A stretch of DNA of 64,000 bases from JASGIT01 sp047601665 (GTDB lineage: Bacteria; Pseudomonadota; Gammaproteobacteria; Burkholderiales; Burkholderiaceae_C): NCBI GenBank assembly GCA_047601665.1, contig JASGIT010000001.1, positions 62,001-126,000 on the forward strand, in the 5' to 3' direction. This document shows, piece by piece, positions 8,321 to 18,095 of this stretch (position 1 is its first letter; the number at the start of each line of letters is the position of its first letter). Under the pieces are notes generated by a model that was not told the origin of the DNA, did no database searches, and saw only the letters and a program-made list of their open reading frames with translations. Made by a program: the position numbers and the translations under genes.

Positions 8321-8748
8321 TCAGCGGTGCCCATGCCCGTGATGGCCATGACCGTGGCCACGGTCGCCGTCCCAGCCGCCCCGGCCATGCTCCCACCCAC
8401 CGCGGTGCCCATGCCCGTAGTAGCGGGGCGGAGGGTTCCGCACAAAGTACACGGGCCGCCCGCACATGCCGTAGTGGGCGCAATGCTGGCGCCAGTGCCG
8501 GGCGTGGCCCGGCGGCACGTACATGTAGACCGGCGGCGCGGCCACGTAGGCCGGCTGCGGCGCGATCAGCATGGCTGCGCGTACACCAGCGCGGGCGGCG
8601 GGCCGTTGCCGATGTTCACCTGGCCGTAGACGCCGGGGGCCAGCTGCCCGCTGACCGTGCCGCTCACGTACTGCGCCTGGGCACCGCCTGCCGCCAGCCC
8701 CAGGGCGGCAACGCCCAGCGCGGCAAAATAACGGCAACGGTTCGTCAT
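8321..8748 (-). pseudogene. Small secreted Pro/His/Gly-rich protein gene, frameshifted
   Basis: Reading from ATG 8748, a signal peptide (to AQAQ) is followed by VSGTVSGQLAPGVYGQVNIG and a PPPALVYAQP segment that hits TGA at about 8571. One base of shift restores a second frame starting LIAPQPAYVAAPPVYMYVPPG and continuing through a Cys-containing HCAHYGMCGRPVYFV motif to a Gly/His-rich tail ending at 8321. Together they make a typical small periplasmic protein of this bacterial family, so a single-base deletion (or sequencing error) near 8565-8575 is likely. Function unknown; the His-rich tail could bind metal (inference). Confidence 0.65.
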
Positions 8749-8863
8749 GAATCCTCTGTAGCTCTGCAACATGGGCTGATTTTCCTGGTAAACGCTGGGT
8801 AAGCGCCCCGCCATCGCCGCCGGCTGACTGCTTTTGTGTTACCTGCGGTGACTCCCTCTTTCT

Positions 8864-10831
<1,968 letters not shown>

Positions 10832-10909
10832 GACCCAGGCTTTCCCCAGGGCAGAATCGGCATTCCGCAAGGTAAAAACAAAACCAACCCCAACACGGAG
10901 ACACAGGTC

Positions 10910-11362
10910 ATGGCCAGTTCCTTTCCCGACCCCTTCCAGATGTGGCGCGACGCGCTCACCAAGCTCGAAAACGACACCAACAAACTCACCACCGGCGCCA
11001 TGCATTCGCCCGAGGTCATGCGCTCGCTGAACCAGTTCGCCACCATGAACATGGGTATGCAGCAGGTGCTGGAAAAGGTGATGGACGGCTACCTGCGCCG
11101 CGCCAACCTGCCCAGCCGCAAGGAAGTGGCCGATCTGGCCGATGCGCTGCAGCGCATCGAAGCCAAGCTCGACCAGGCCCTGGGCCACACCCACACGGGC
11201 GGCAGCGCCCCGACCACACCCACGGCGGTGGCCGCCGCTCCGCGCCCCGCGCGCACGCGCAAGCCGCCCACGGCGGCGGCGCTGGCGCCCGCCGCCGCGC
11301 CTGAACCCGCCCCCACGCCCGCCCCCAAGAAGCGCGCGCGCAGCGCCGCCAAGAAGGGATGA
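10910..11362 (+). CDS. PHA-granule protein, phasin/PhaE-like
   Basis: Small 150-residue protein. The N-terminal two-thirds (FPDPFQMWRDALTKLENDTN onward) is helical and resembles the short conserved region of class III synthase subunit PhaE and phasins. The C-terminal third is Ala/Pro-rich and ends KKRARSAAKKG, a basic tail common in phasins. A Shine-Dalgarno-like ACGGAGA precedes the ATG. It overlaps the PhaC-like hydrolase gene by ATGA, so both are translated together. Likely role: binding PHA granules or helping the downstream hydrolase/synthase. True PhaE proteins are more than twice as long, so the name is tentative. Confidence 0.6.
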   Translation: MASSFPDPFQMWRDALTKLENDTNKLTTGAMHSPEVMRSLNQFATMNMGMQQVLEKVMDGYLRRANLPSRKEVADLADALQRIEAKLDQALGHTHTGGSAPTTPTAVAAAPRPARTRKPPTAAALAPAAAPEPAPTPAPKKRARSAAKKG

Positions 11363-12480
11363 CCATGGCCACCAGCACCGCCCCCCAGGCAGCCGCCAAG
11401 CCTGCCAAGCCCAAAGAGTCCGACCTCGAACTCACCGCCCGCCTGCGCCTGGAGGTGGAACGCGCCGTGCAGCGCAGCCTCAAGAGCGTGGAATTGCTGG
11501 GCGCGCCGCCCGCCACAGTGGGCAGCACGCCCAAGACCGTGCTGCACCGGCGCGGCACGCTGGAACTGGTGCACTACCACGCCCAGTCCGACGAGGTCTA
11601 CCGCGTGCCCATCCTGATCGTGATGGCGCCCACCAACAAGGGGTTCATCCTCGACCTCACGCCCGGCCAGAGCCTGATCGAATTCCTGCTGCAGCACGGC
11701 TACGACGTCTACATGATCGACTGGCACGCGCCCACCGCCGACGAGGCCCACCTGCAGATCGAGGACTACGCGCTCGACTTCATCCCCGACTGCATCCGCC
11801 GCGTGCAGCAGGACAGCGGCGAAGAGGACATCACCCTGATCGGCTACTGCGCGGGCGGTATGCTCTCCACCGTCTACCAGGCCACGCACCCCGAAGGGCC
11901 GGTGAAGAACCTCGTGTGCTTTACCACGCCCATCGACTTCAGCCAGATGAAGCTGTTCCGCGACATGTCGGACTCCGCCGCGTTCGACGTGGACCGCTTC
12001 GTGGACCGCGTGGGCGTCGTGCCCGCCGACATGGTGGCCGCGGGCTTCGACGCGCTGCGCCCCGCCAGCCGCATGGCCGGCCAGATACGCCTGTGGGACA
12101 ACCTCTGGAACGACGAGTTCGTCAAGGCCTTCCGCCGCATGGAGCGCTGGGGCAACGAAACCCTGCCCCTGCCCGGCGGCTACTTCCGCCAGACCATCAA
12201 GGAGCTGATGCGCAAGAACGCGCTGTTCGAAGGCACGCTGGTCGTGGGCGGCAAGCCCGTGAAGGTCGAGAACATCAAGGTGCCGCTGCTGCACGTCATC
12301 GCGCAGTACGACCACATCGTGCCGCCCCCCGCCTCGTTCCCGCTGGTGGCCAAGGCCGGTTCCACGGACAAGACGGAAATCATCCTGCCCGGCGGCCACG
12401 TCAGCCTCGCCGCCGGCCCCAACGCCATCAAACGCATGTGGCCCGCACTCAATTCCTGGCTCGAAGGACGTTCCCTATGA
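11359..12480 (+). CDS. PhaC-like alpha/beta hydrolase (class III PHA synthase-like)
   Basis: Alpha/beta-hydrolase of 373 residues in the PhaC family. The nucleophile elbow is GYCAGG with C164 in place of the lipase Ser, as in PHA synthases. The catalytic Asp is in AQYDHIVPP and the His in PGGHVSLA. The length and the absence of the long N-terminal domain of class I synthase match class III PhaC (about 355 residues). The preceding gene encodes a PhaE/phasin-like partner, supporting a two-subunit synthase. A depolymerase-like or regulatory role is possible because a class I phaC is also present at 16269-17966. It overlaps the next gene by ATGA. Confidence 0.72.
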   Translation: MTMATSTAPQAAAKPAKPKESDLELTARLRLEVERAVQRSLKSVELLGAPPATVGSTPKTVLHRRGTLELVHYHAQSDEVYRVPILIVMAPTNKGFILDLTPGQSLIEFLLQHGYDVYMIDWHAPTADEAHLQIEDYALDFIPDCIRRVQQDSGEEDITLIGYCAGGMLSTVYQATHPEGPVKNLVCFTTPIDFSQMKLFRDMSDSAAFDVDRFVDRVGVVPADMVAAGFDALRPASRMAGQIRLWDNLWNDEFVKAFRRMERWGNETLPLPGGYFRQTIKELMRKNALFEGTLVVGGKPVKVENIKVPLLHVIAQYDHIVPPPASFPLVAKAGSTDKTEIILPGGHVSLAAGPNAIKRMWPALNSWLEGRSL

Positions 12481-13076
12481 CAACCGCTCCCGCACGCACC
12501 TACCCGCTGAACCTCACCTGCGACGGCACCAGCATCACCCTCCGCCCCATGACCACCGCCGACCGCGAGGCGCTGGTGGCGCTGGTGGCGCAGCTGCCCG
12601 AGCACGACCTGCTGTTCCTGCGGCGCGACATTTCCCACCCCAAGGTCATCGACGCCTGGATGCGCCAGTGCGAATCCGGCGAGCTGCACAGCCTCGTCGC
12701 CTGGGACGGCGCGGCCATGATCGGCTGCACCGCCATCTTCACCGACGACCTGAGCTGGTCGCGCCACGTGGGCGAGCTGCGCATCCTCACCAGCCCCGCC
12801 TGGCGCGGGCGCGGCCTCGGGCGGCTGATGATGCAGGAATGCTTCATCCAGGCGCTGGGCCTGGGCCTCAAGAAGCTGGTGGCGCAGATGACCACCGACC
12901 AGCGCTCGGGCATCTCGGTGTTCGAGGACATGGGCTTCAAGGCCGAGGCGCTGCTCGCGGACCACGTGGCCGACCGCGCGGGCGGCCTGCACGACCTGGT
13001 GCTGCTCAGCCACCACGTGGACGCCGTGGCCGCCCGCAAGGACGTGTACGGCCTGGCCGAAGCGCTCGGCAACTGA
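12477..13076 (+). CDS. GNAT family N-acetyltransferase
   Basis: Protein of 199 residues with the GNAT fold. The acetyl-CoA loop is readable as ILTSPAWRGRGLGRLMMQE (R/QxxGxG/A motif). It is followed by KKLVAQMTTDQRSGISVFEDMGF, typical of motif B. Translationally coupled to the PhaC-like gene by an ATGA overlap, so it belongs to the same operon. The acceptor substrate is unknown; a link to acyl-CoA or PHA metabolism is only suggested by position. Confidence 0.85.
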   Translation: MTTAPARTYPLNLTCDGTSITLRPMTTADREALVALVAQLPEHDLLFLRRDISHPKVIDAWMRQCESGELHSLVAWDGAAMIGCTAIFTDDLSWSRHVGELRILTSPAWRGRGLGRLMMQECFIQALGLGLKKLVAQMTTDQRSGISVFEDMGFKAEALLADHVADRAGGLHDLVLLSHHVDAVAARKDVYGLAEALGN

Positions 13077-13119
13077 GCCGCCAGACCACACAACCACCCC
13101 GTTTTATCAGGAGACAGTC

Positions 13120-13890
13120 ATGGACATGGGCGCAATGCTCGCAGGCAAAAAGGTATTGGTCACGGGCGCATCGTCCGGCCTGGGCGAGAACTTCGCGCGG
13201 CTGGCCGCGCGCTGCAAGGCCAAGGTGGTGATCGCCGCGCGGCGCAAGGACCGCCTCGAAAAACTCGCCGGAGAACTCCAGGCCCTGGGCTCGCCCGAGG
13301 TCACCACGCTATCGCTGGACGTGGCCTCGGAAGACTCCATCGCGCAGGCCTTCGCGGCCATCGACGCATCGGGCCAGCCGCTGGACGTGGTGGTGAACAA
13401 CGCCGGCATCTCGGGCGAAGGCATGGCGCTCAAGGTGCCCACGAAGACCTTCGACGACATCATGAACATCAACGTGCGCGGCGTGTGGCTGGTGGCCGTC
13501 TACGCCGCCCGGCGCTGGAAGGAAGCGGGGCGCGGCGGCAGCATCGTCAACATCGCCTCCATCCAGGGCGAGCGGGTCATGCCCGGCATCACGCCCTACT
13601 CCACCTCCAAGGCCGCCGTGGTGCACATGACCAAGAGCCTGGCGCTGGAATGGGCGCGCTACGGCATCCGCGTGAACGCCATCGAGCCCGGCTACATCGG
13701 CACCGAGATGACCGACGAGATGTGGACCACCGACTACGGCAAGGCGCTGATCCAGCGCATCCCCATGCGCCGCCTGGGCAAGCCCGAAGAACTGGACGGC
13801 CTGCTCCTGCTGATGGCGACCGACGCCGGCTCTTGGATGACTGGCGCCTGCGTGCCGGTGGACGGCGGACACCTCTGCTCGTCACTGTAA
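13120..13890 (+). CDS. SDR family oxidoreductase (3-oxoacyl reductase-like)
   Basis: Classical SDR, 256 residues. TGASSGLG at residues 15-22 binds NAD(P), VVNNAGISG is in place, and the catalytic Y160/K164 sits in PYSTSKAA. The C-terminal end MTGACVPVDGGHLCSS matches the usual SDR substrate-loop exit. A clear AGGAGA ribosome binding site sits about 8 bases before the ATG. It is the last gene of the PhaE/PhaC-like cluster, 43 bp after the GNAT gene. Its context suggests a 3-hydroxyacyl/3-oxoacyl substrate feeding PHA, but sequence alone does not prove this. Confidence 0.85.
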   Translation: MDMGAMLAGKKVLVTGASSGLGENFARLAARCKAKVVIAARRKDRLEKLAGELQALGSPEVTTLSLDVASEDSIAQAFAAIDASGQPLDVVVNNAGISGEGMALKVPTKTFDDIMNINVRGVWLVAVYAARRWKEAGRGGSIVNIASIQGERVMPGITPYSTSKAAVVHMTKSLALEWARYGIRVNAIEPGYIGTEMTDEMWTTDYGKALIQRIPMRRLGKPEELDGLLLLMATDAGSWMTGACVPVDGGHLCSSL

Positions 13891-13891
13891 A

Positions 13892-13955
13892 GAGTTTTGA
13901 GCGTTTTTGGCCTCTAGCCCAATAGGAGCAAGCGGTAATAGCTCTCCTTTTGGGA
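13892..13955 (-). repeat. Dispersed repeat, copy B
   Basis: Copy of the dispersed family in reverse orientation, directly after the SDR stop. On the minus strand it reads GAGCTATTACCGCTTG, a variable centre, GGGCTAGAGGCCAAAAACG, then CTCAAAACTC. It may serve as the 3' end of the upstream operon. Confidence 0.75.
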
Positions 13956-14055
13956 GTAATTGAGGCCTTTTTCCTTCTCTGGCGAAAATTTTTTCGCCTC
14001 GCCGTCAACGCGGCGCCTTCTTGGTGCGTTGTTCACTCATCGAAGGAGTTATCCC

Positions 14056-14178
14056 ATGAACACCACCACGAAACTGTCCGCTTGGCCCGATGACGAACGC
14101 GACCGCAAGCGCGCGCCCATGCTGGCTGCCTGGCCCGACGACGAGCGCGACCGCAAGCGCGCACCGGCTCGTTTCTGA
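14056..14178 (+). CDS. Unrecognised 40-residue microprotein with duplicated 13-residue unit
   Basis: Short gene with a strong AAGGAG site 7 bases before ATG 14056 and a rho-independent terminator 47 bases after the stop. The protein is mostly two copies of AWPDDERDRKRAP (residues 9-21 and 25-37), joined by MLA, with leader MNTTTKLS and tail ARF. The two copies differ at five of 39 bases. All five are synonymous third positions (GCT/GCC, GAT/GAC, GAA/GAG, GCG/GCA, CCC/CCG). That pattern shows the peptide sequence is under selection, so it is very likely translated. Strongly charged, no signal peptide or membrane segment. I do not recognise the family. It sits between two PHA loci. Confidence 0.75.
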   Translation: MNTTTKLSAWPDDERDRKRAPMLAAWPDDERDRKRAPARF

Positions 14179-14224
14179 TACCTTTTGAGAGCGTCCGGCG
14201 CCCTCCAAGTTTCCGTTTACCCAC

Positions 14225-14252
14225 AAAAAAACCCCGCATCGCGGGGTTTTTT
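14225..14252. terminator. Bidirectional rho-independent terminator
   Basis: Stem CCCCGC-ATC-GCGGGG at 14232-14246, flanked by an A-run on the left and T-run on the right, so it works in both directions. It ends the microprotein transcript from the left and phaCAB from the right. Confidence 0.92.
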
Positions 14253-14268
14253 GCTGCCTGGAGCCTGA

Positions 14269-15006
14269 TCAGCCCATGTGCAGGCCGCCGTTCACCGAGA
14301 AGTCGGCGCCCGTGGAGTAACCGCCCTCTTCCGAAGCCAGCCACGCGATGATCGAGGCGATTTCGCTCGGCTCGCCCAGGCGCTTGACCGGCACGGTGGC
14401 CACGATCTTTTCGAGCACGTCGGGGCGGATAGCCTTGACCATGTCGGTGCCGATGTAGCCCGGGCTCACGGTGTTCACCGTCACGCCCTTGGTCGCCAGT
14501 TCCTGTGCCAGGGCCATGGTGAAGCCGTGCATACCGGCCTTGGCGGCCGAGTAGTTGGTCTGGCCGGCCTGGCCCTTCTCGCCGTTCACCGACGAGATGT
14601 TGACGATGCGGCCCCAGCCCTTTTCCACCATGTCGCCCACCACCTGCTTGGTGACGTTGAACATGGAGTTCAGGTTGGTCTCGATCACGGCGTCCCAGTC
14701 CTCGCGCGTCATCTTGACGAACATGCGGTCGCGGGTGATGCCGGCGTTGTTCACCAGCACGTCGACGGTGCCGTGCTCGGCCTTGGTCTTGGCGAAGGCT
14801 TCCACGGTGGAATCCCAGTCGCCCACGTTGCCCACCGACGCATGGAAGGTGTAGCCCTGGGCCTTCTGCTCGTCCAGCCACTTCTGGTAGTCACGCGTGG
14901 GGCCGCAGCCCGCGATGACCTTGAAACCTTCCTTGTGCAGGCGCTGGCAAATGGCGGTGCCGATGCCGCCCATGCCGCCGGTCACATACGCTACTTTCTG
15001 GCTCAT
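14269..15006 (-). CDS. phaB: Acetoacetyl-CoA reductase
   Basis: NADPH-dependent SDR, 245 residues, reducing acetoacetyl-CoA to (R)-3-hydroxybutyryl-CoA for PHA synthesis. TGGMGGIG at residues 9-16 is the PhaB form of the cofactor motif. NNAGITRDRMF and Y152/K156 in TNYSAAKAG are also classic PhaB. The C-terminus FSVNGGLHMG matches family ends. It is the last gene of phaC-phaA-phaB, 42 bp after phaA, and is followed by a terminator. Confidence 0.95.
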   Translation of the reverse strand: MSQKVAYVTGGMGGIGTAICQRLHKEGFKVIAGCGPTRDYQKWLDEQKAQGYTFHASVGNVGDWDSTVEAFAKTKAEHGTVDVLVNNAGITRDRMFVKMTREDWDAVIETNLNSMFNVTKQVVGDMVEKGWGRIVNISSVNGEKGQAGQTNYSAAKAGMHGFTMALAQELATKGVTVNTVSPGYIGTDMVKAIRPDVLEKIVATVPVKRLGEPSEIASIIAWLASEEGGYSTGADFSVNGGLHMG

Positions 15007-15048
15007 TCTCGATGCTCCTTGTTGAATTGAAGTAATAAGTGGGGTAAA

Positions 15049-16227
15049 TCAGCGTTCGATCGCCAGGGCCACGCCCATGCCGCCGCCGATGCACAGGCCC
15101 GCCAGGCCCTTCTTGGCGCCGCTGCGCTGCATTTCGTGCAGCAGCGTGACCAGGATGCGGCAGCCGGACGCGCCGATGGGATGGCCGATGGCGATGGCGC
15201 CGCCGTTCACGTTGACCTTGGCCGGGTCGGCGCCCAGCAGCTTGTTGACGGCGCAGGCCTGCGCGGCGAAGGCTTCGTTGAGCTCGAACAGATCGACGTC
15301 GCCCACGTTCCAGCCCGCGCGCGCCAGCGCCTTTTGCGACGCGGACACGGGGCCCAGGCCCATGGTGGCCGGGTCGAGGCCGGTGGTGGCGAAGCTGGCG
15401 ATGCGCGCCAGGGGCGTGAGGCCAAGGGCGGCGGCTTTCTTGGCCGTCATGACGACCACGGCGGCGGCGCCGTCGTTGATGCCGGAGGCGTTGCCCGCCG
15501 TCACGCTGCCCGCCTTGTCGAAGGCGGGACGCAGGCCGGCCAGGGCTTCGGCGTTGGTTTTCTTGTTGATGAACTCGTCCGCGTCGAAGACGACGGGGTC
15601 ACCCTTCTTCTGCGGAATGGTGACGGGGACGATCTCGTCCTTGAACTTGCCCGCGGCCTGCGCGGCGGCGGCCTTCTGCTGGCTCGCCAGGGCCAGGGCA
15701 TCCTGCATTTCGCGGGTGATGCCTTCCTGCTTGGCGACGTTCTCGGCGGTGATGCCCATGTGGTACTTGTTGTACACGTCCCACAGGCCGTCGTTGATCA
15801 TGGAGTCGATCATCTTCCAGTCGCCCATGCGCTGGCCGTCGCGGCTGCCCATCAGCACGTGGGGGCTGGCGCTCATGTTCTCCTGGCCACCCGCGACCAC
15901 GATTTCGCTGTCGCCCGCGAGCACGGACTGGTAGCCCAGCATCACGGCCTTGAGGCCCGAGCCGCACACGGCGTTGATGGTCAGGCCCGGAATGGACTGG
16001 GGCAGACCGGACTTGATGACGGTCTGGCGCGCCGGGTTCTGGCCCGAGCCCGCGGTGAGCACCTGGCCCATGATGACTTCACCGACCTGGTCGCCGGTGA
16101 GCTTGGCGCGCTCCAGCGCGGCCTTGATGGCGATGCTGCCCAACTCGGGGGCGGCGATCTTGGCGAGCGAGCCGCCGAACTTGCCCACGGCGGTGCGGGC
16201 TGCGGAAACGATGACGATGTCTTCCAT
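15049..16227 (-). CDS. phaA: Acetyl-CoA acetyltransferase (beta-ketothiolase)
   Basis: Thiolase of 392 residues condensing two acetyl-CoA to acetoacetyl-CoA. The acyl-accepting C88 is in NAVCGSGLKA. The C-terminal catalytic residues are the His of AIGHPIGASG and the Cys of GLCIGGGMG. The ELNEAFAAQA motif is intact. ATG 16227 (MEDIVIVSAARTAVG) is the normal thiolase start. Middle gene of phaCAB, 41 bp after phaC. Confidence 0.95.
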   Translation of the reverse strand: MEDIVIVSAARTAVGKFGGSLAKIAAPELGSIAIKAALERAKLTGDQVGEVIMGQVLTAGSGQNPARQTVIKSGLPQSIPGLTINAVCGSGLKAVMLGYQSVLAGDSEIVVAGGQENMSASPHVLMGSRDGQRMGDWKMIDSMINDGLWDVYNKYHMGITAENVAKQEGITREMQDALALASQQKAAAAQAAGKFKDEIVPVTIPQKKGDPVVFDADEFINKKTNAEALAGLRPAFDKAGSVTAGNASGINDGAAAVVVMTAKKAAALGLTPLARIASFATTGLDPATMGLGPVSASQKALARAGWNVGDVDLFELNEAFAAQACAVNKLLGADPAKVNVNGGAIAIGHPIGASGCRILVTLLHEMQRSGAKKGLAGLCIGGGMGVALAIER

Positions 16228-16268
16228 GACGATCCTTTCTGTGTTCTGGAAAGAGGGAGGAAATAGGT

Positions 16269-17966
16269 TCAGGCCTTGGCCTTGACGTAGCGGCCCGGCG
16301 CGGGTTCGGTGGCCTTGTAGCGCGGGGCATTGCCGTAGTTCTTGGGCGCGGCGATCTGCTTGCCGGCATGGCCCTTGAGCCATTCGGTCCAGTCCGTCCA
16401 CCAGCTGCCGGGGTGTTCGGTGGCACCCTTGAGCCATTCGTCCAGCGTGGCGGGGAACTTGCCGTCTTCGCGGATCCAGTGCGCGCGCTTTTTCTTGGCG
16501 GGCGGGTTGATCACGCCCGCGATGTGGCCCGATGCGCCCATGACGAAGCGCTTCTTGCCCGGCAGCACCTGGGTGGAGGCATAGGCCGCGTTGATGGGCA
16601 CGATGTGGTCCTCGCGCGAGCCGTAGATGTACACGGGCAGATCGACCTTGTTCAGGTCGAGCTTTTCGCCACACACGGTGAGCTTGCCGGGCTTGATGAG
16701 GTTGTTTTCGAGGTAGAAGTTACGCAGGTACCAGGCGTAGAACGGGCCGGGCAGGTTGGTGCCGTCGCTGTTCCAGTACAGCAGGTCGAACGGCGGCGGC
16801 GTTTCGCCCTTGAGATAGTTGCCCACCACGTAGTTCCACACCAGGTCGTTGGGGCGCAGGAAGCTGAAGGTGGAGGCCATGTCCTGCCCCTTCATCAGCC
16901 CGCCGTTGCCCATCTGCATTTCGCGGAAGCGCACGAAGGCTTCGTCGATGAACACGTCGAGGATGCCCGTATCGGTGAAGTCCATCAGCGTGGTGAGGAA
17001 GGTGGCGCTGGCCACCGGCTTCTCGCCGCGCGCGGCCAGCACGGCCAGGGCGTTGACCAGCAGCGTGCCGCCCACGCAGAAGCCCAGCGCGTTGATCTGC
17101 TCCGCACCGGTGATTTCCTGCGCGGTGCGGATGGCGGTGAGCACGCCTTCGTCCACGTAGTTGTCCCACTTCTTGGTGGCCAGCGACATGTCGGGGTTGC
17201 GCCAGCTCACCACGAAGGTGCGGTGGCCCTGCTCCGTCGCGTAGCGGATGTAGGAGTTCTCGGGCTGCAGGTCGAGGATGTAGAACTTGTTGATGCACGG
17301 CGGCACCAGCAGGAACGGGCGCTCGTACACCTTGTCCGTGAGCGGCTTGTATTCGATGAGCTGGAACAGGGCGTTCTCGAACACCACCGCGCCCTCGGTG
17401 GTAGCCACGTTGCGGCCCACCTCGAACTGGCTTTCGTCGGTCATCGAGACATGGCCCTGGCGCATGTCGTTGATCAGGTTGGCAATGCCCTTGGCGATGC
17501 TCTCGCCCTTGGTTTCCAGGGCCTTTTTCTGCGCCTCGGCGTTGAAGGCCAGGAAGTTGCTGGGCGACGTGGCGGCCACCCACTGCTCCACGCCGAAGCG
17601 GATGCGGGCGCGGATTTTTTCGTCGGCGTCCACCGCTTCGGCCAGGGCCATCATGGTGCGGGCGTTGAGCAGGTAGACGGCCGCCGAGAACGCGGCCACG
17701 GGGTTCTGCGCCCAGGCGTCGCCCGCAAAGCGCTTGTCGTTGAGGGTTGGAGGGGCTTGCAGGCCGCCCTGCCACAGTTGGCCCGCTTCTTTGAGGTAGC
17801 GCTCCTGCAGTTCCCGCAATTTGGCGGGCGCGAAACGCAGTGCCTTGGGGGCCTTGGCACTGCCCAGGTCCAGGTTCTGGAAGGATTGGAGGGCTTGGGA
17901 CCAGCTGTTGGAAAACATCTGCTGGAGTTGTTGGGCGCTCTGGCCCCAGGGAGATTCAGGATTCAT
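16269..17966 (-). CDS. phaC: Class I poly(3-hydroxyalkanoate) synthase
   Basis: PHA polymerase of 565 residues, acting at the granule surface. The nucleophile C297 sits in the box LGFCVGGTLLV. The catalytic Asp is in YGSREDHIVP and the His in GASGHIAGVINPP. The N-terminal domain and the PHA-synthase pattern FNPSNFLA-like segment (TSPSNFLAFN here) identify class I. The start at 17966 (MNPESPWG) is chosen over the 18014 start, which would cover the promoter palindrome. First gene of phaCAB; short-chain hydroxyacyl-CoA substrates are expected. Confidence 0.95.
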   Translation of the reverse strand: MNPESPWGQSAQQLQQMFSNSWSQALQSFQNLDLGSAKAPKALRFAPAKLRELQERYLKEAGQLWQGGLQAPPTLNDKRFAGDAWAQNPVAAFSAAVYLLNARTMMALAEAVDADEKIRARIRFGVEQWVAATSPSNFLAFNAEAQKKALETKGESIAKGIANLINDMRQGHVSMTDESQFEVGRNVATTEGAVVFENALFQLIEYKPLTDKVYERPFLLVPPCINKFYILDLQPENSYIRYATEQGHRTFVVSWRNPDMSLATKKWDNYVDEGVLTAIRTAQEITGAEQINALGFCVGGTLLVNALAVLAARGEKPVASATFLTTLMDFTDTGILDVFIDEAFVRFREMQMGNGGLMKGQDMASTFSFLRPNDLVWNYVVGNYLKGETPPPFDLLYWNSDGTNLPGPFYAWYLRNFYLENNLIKPGKLTVCGEKLDLNKVDLPVYIYGSREDHIVPINAAYASTQVLPGKKRFVMGASGHIAGVINPPAKKKRAHWIREDGKFPATLDEWLKGATEHPGSWWTDWTEWLKGHAGKQIAAPKNYGNAPRYKATEPAPGRYVKAKA

Positions 17967-17992
17967 GCGCTGCGGCCTCGTTCGGTGGTCAT

Positions 17993-18015
17993 CAGTTTGT
18001 GAAACTGTATACATT
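17993..18015 (-). promoter_or_regulatory. phaC promoter region with palindrome
   Basis: A perfect inverted repeat CAGTTT-GTG-AAACTG lies at 17993-18007, about 27-41 bp before the phaC ATG. On the minus strand a -10-like TATACA (18006-18011) overlaps its edge, preceded by an ACAATG stretch; no good -35 is evident. Further upstream is a TGC-rich run (TTTGCACGCTGCCCGCA), a composition seen at PhaR sites in other bacteria. Which of these is used is an inference. Confidence 0.4.
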
Positions 18016-18095
18016 GTTGCCTACCGAAGAGGGTGCGGGCAGCGTGCAAACCCTGGTGTTTTCACCCATCTTTGAGACGGTATGTAGCCGTCCGC

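Noticed and set aside
14056..14178. Microprotein as a multi-core peptide precursor with adjacent maturation enzymes
   Set aside because: Neighbours are PHA and SDR genes; no peptide-modifying enzyme, protease or exporter is next to it, so this stays a speculation inside the finding.
16368..18002. 544-residue plus-strand frame over phaC
   Set aside because: Antisense shadow; phaC has all catalytic residues and operon context.
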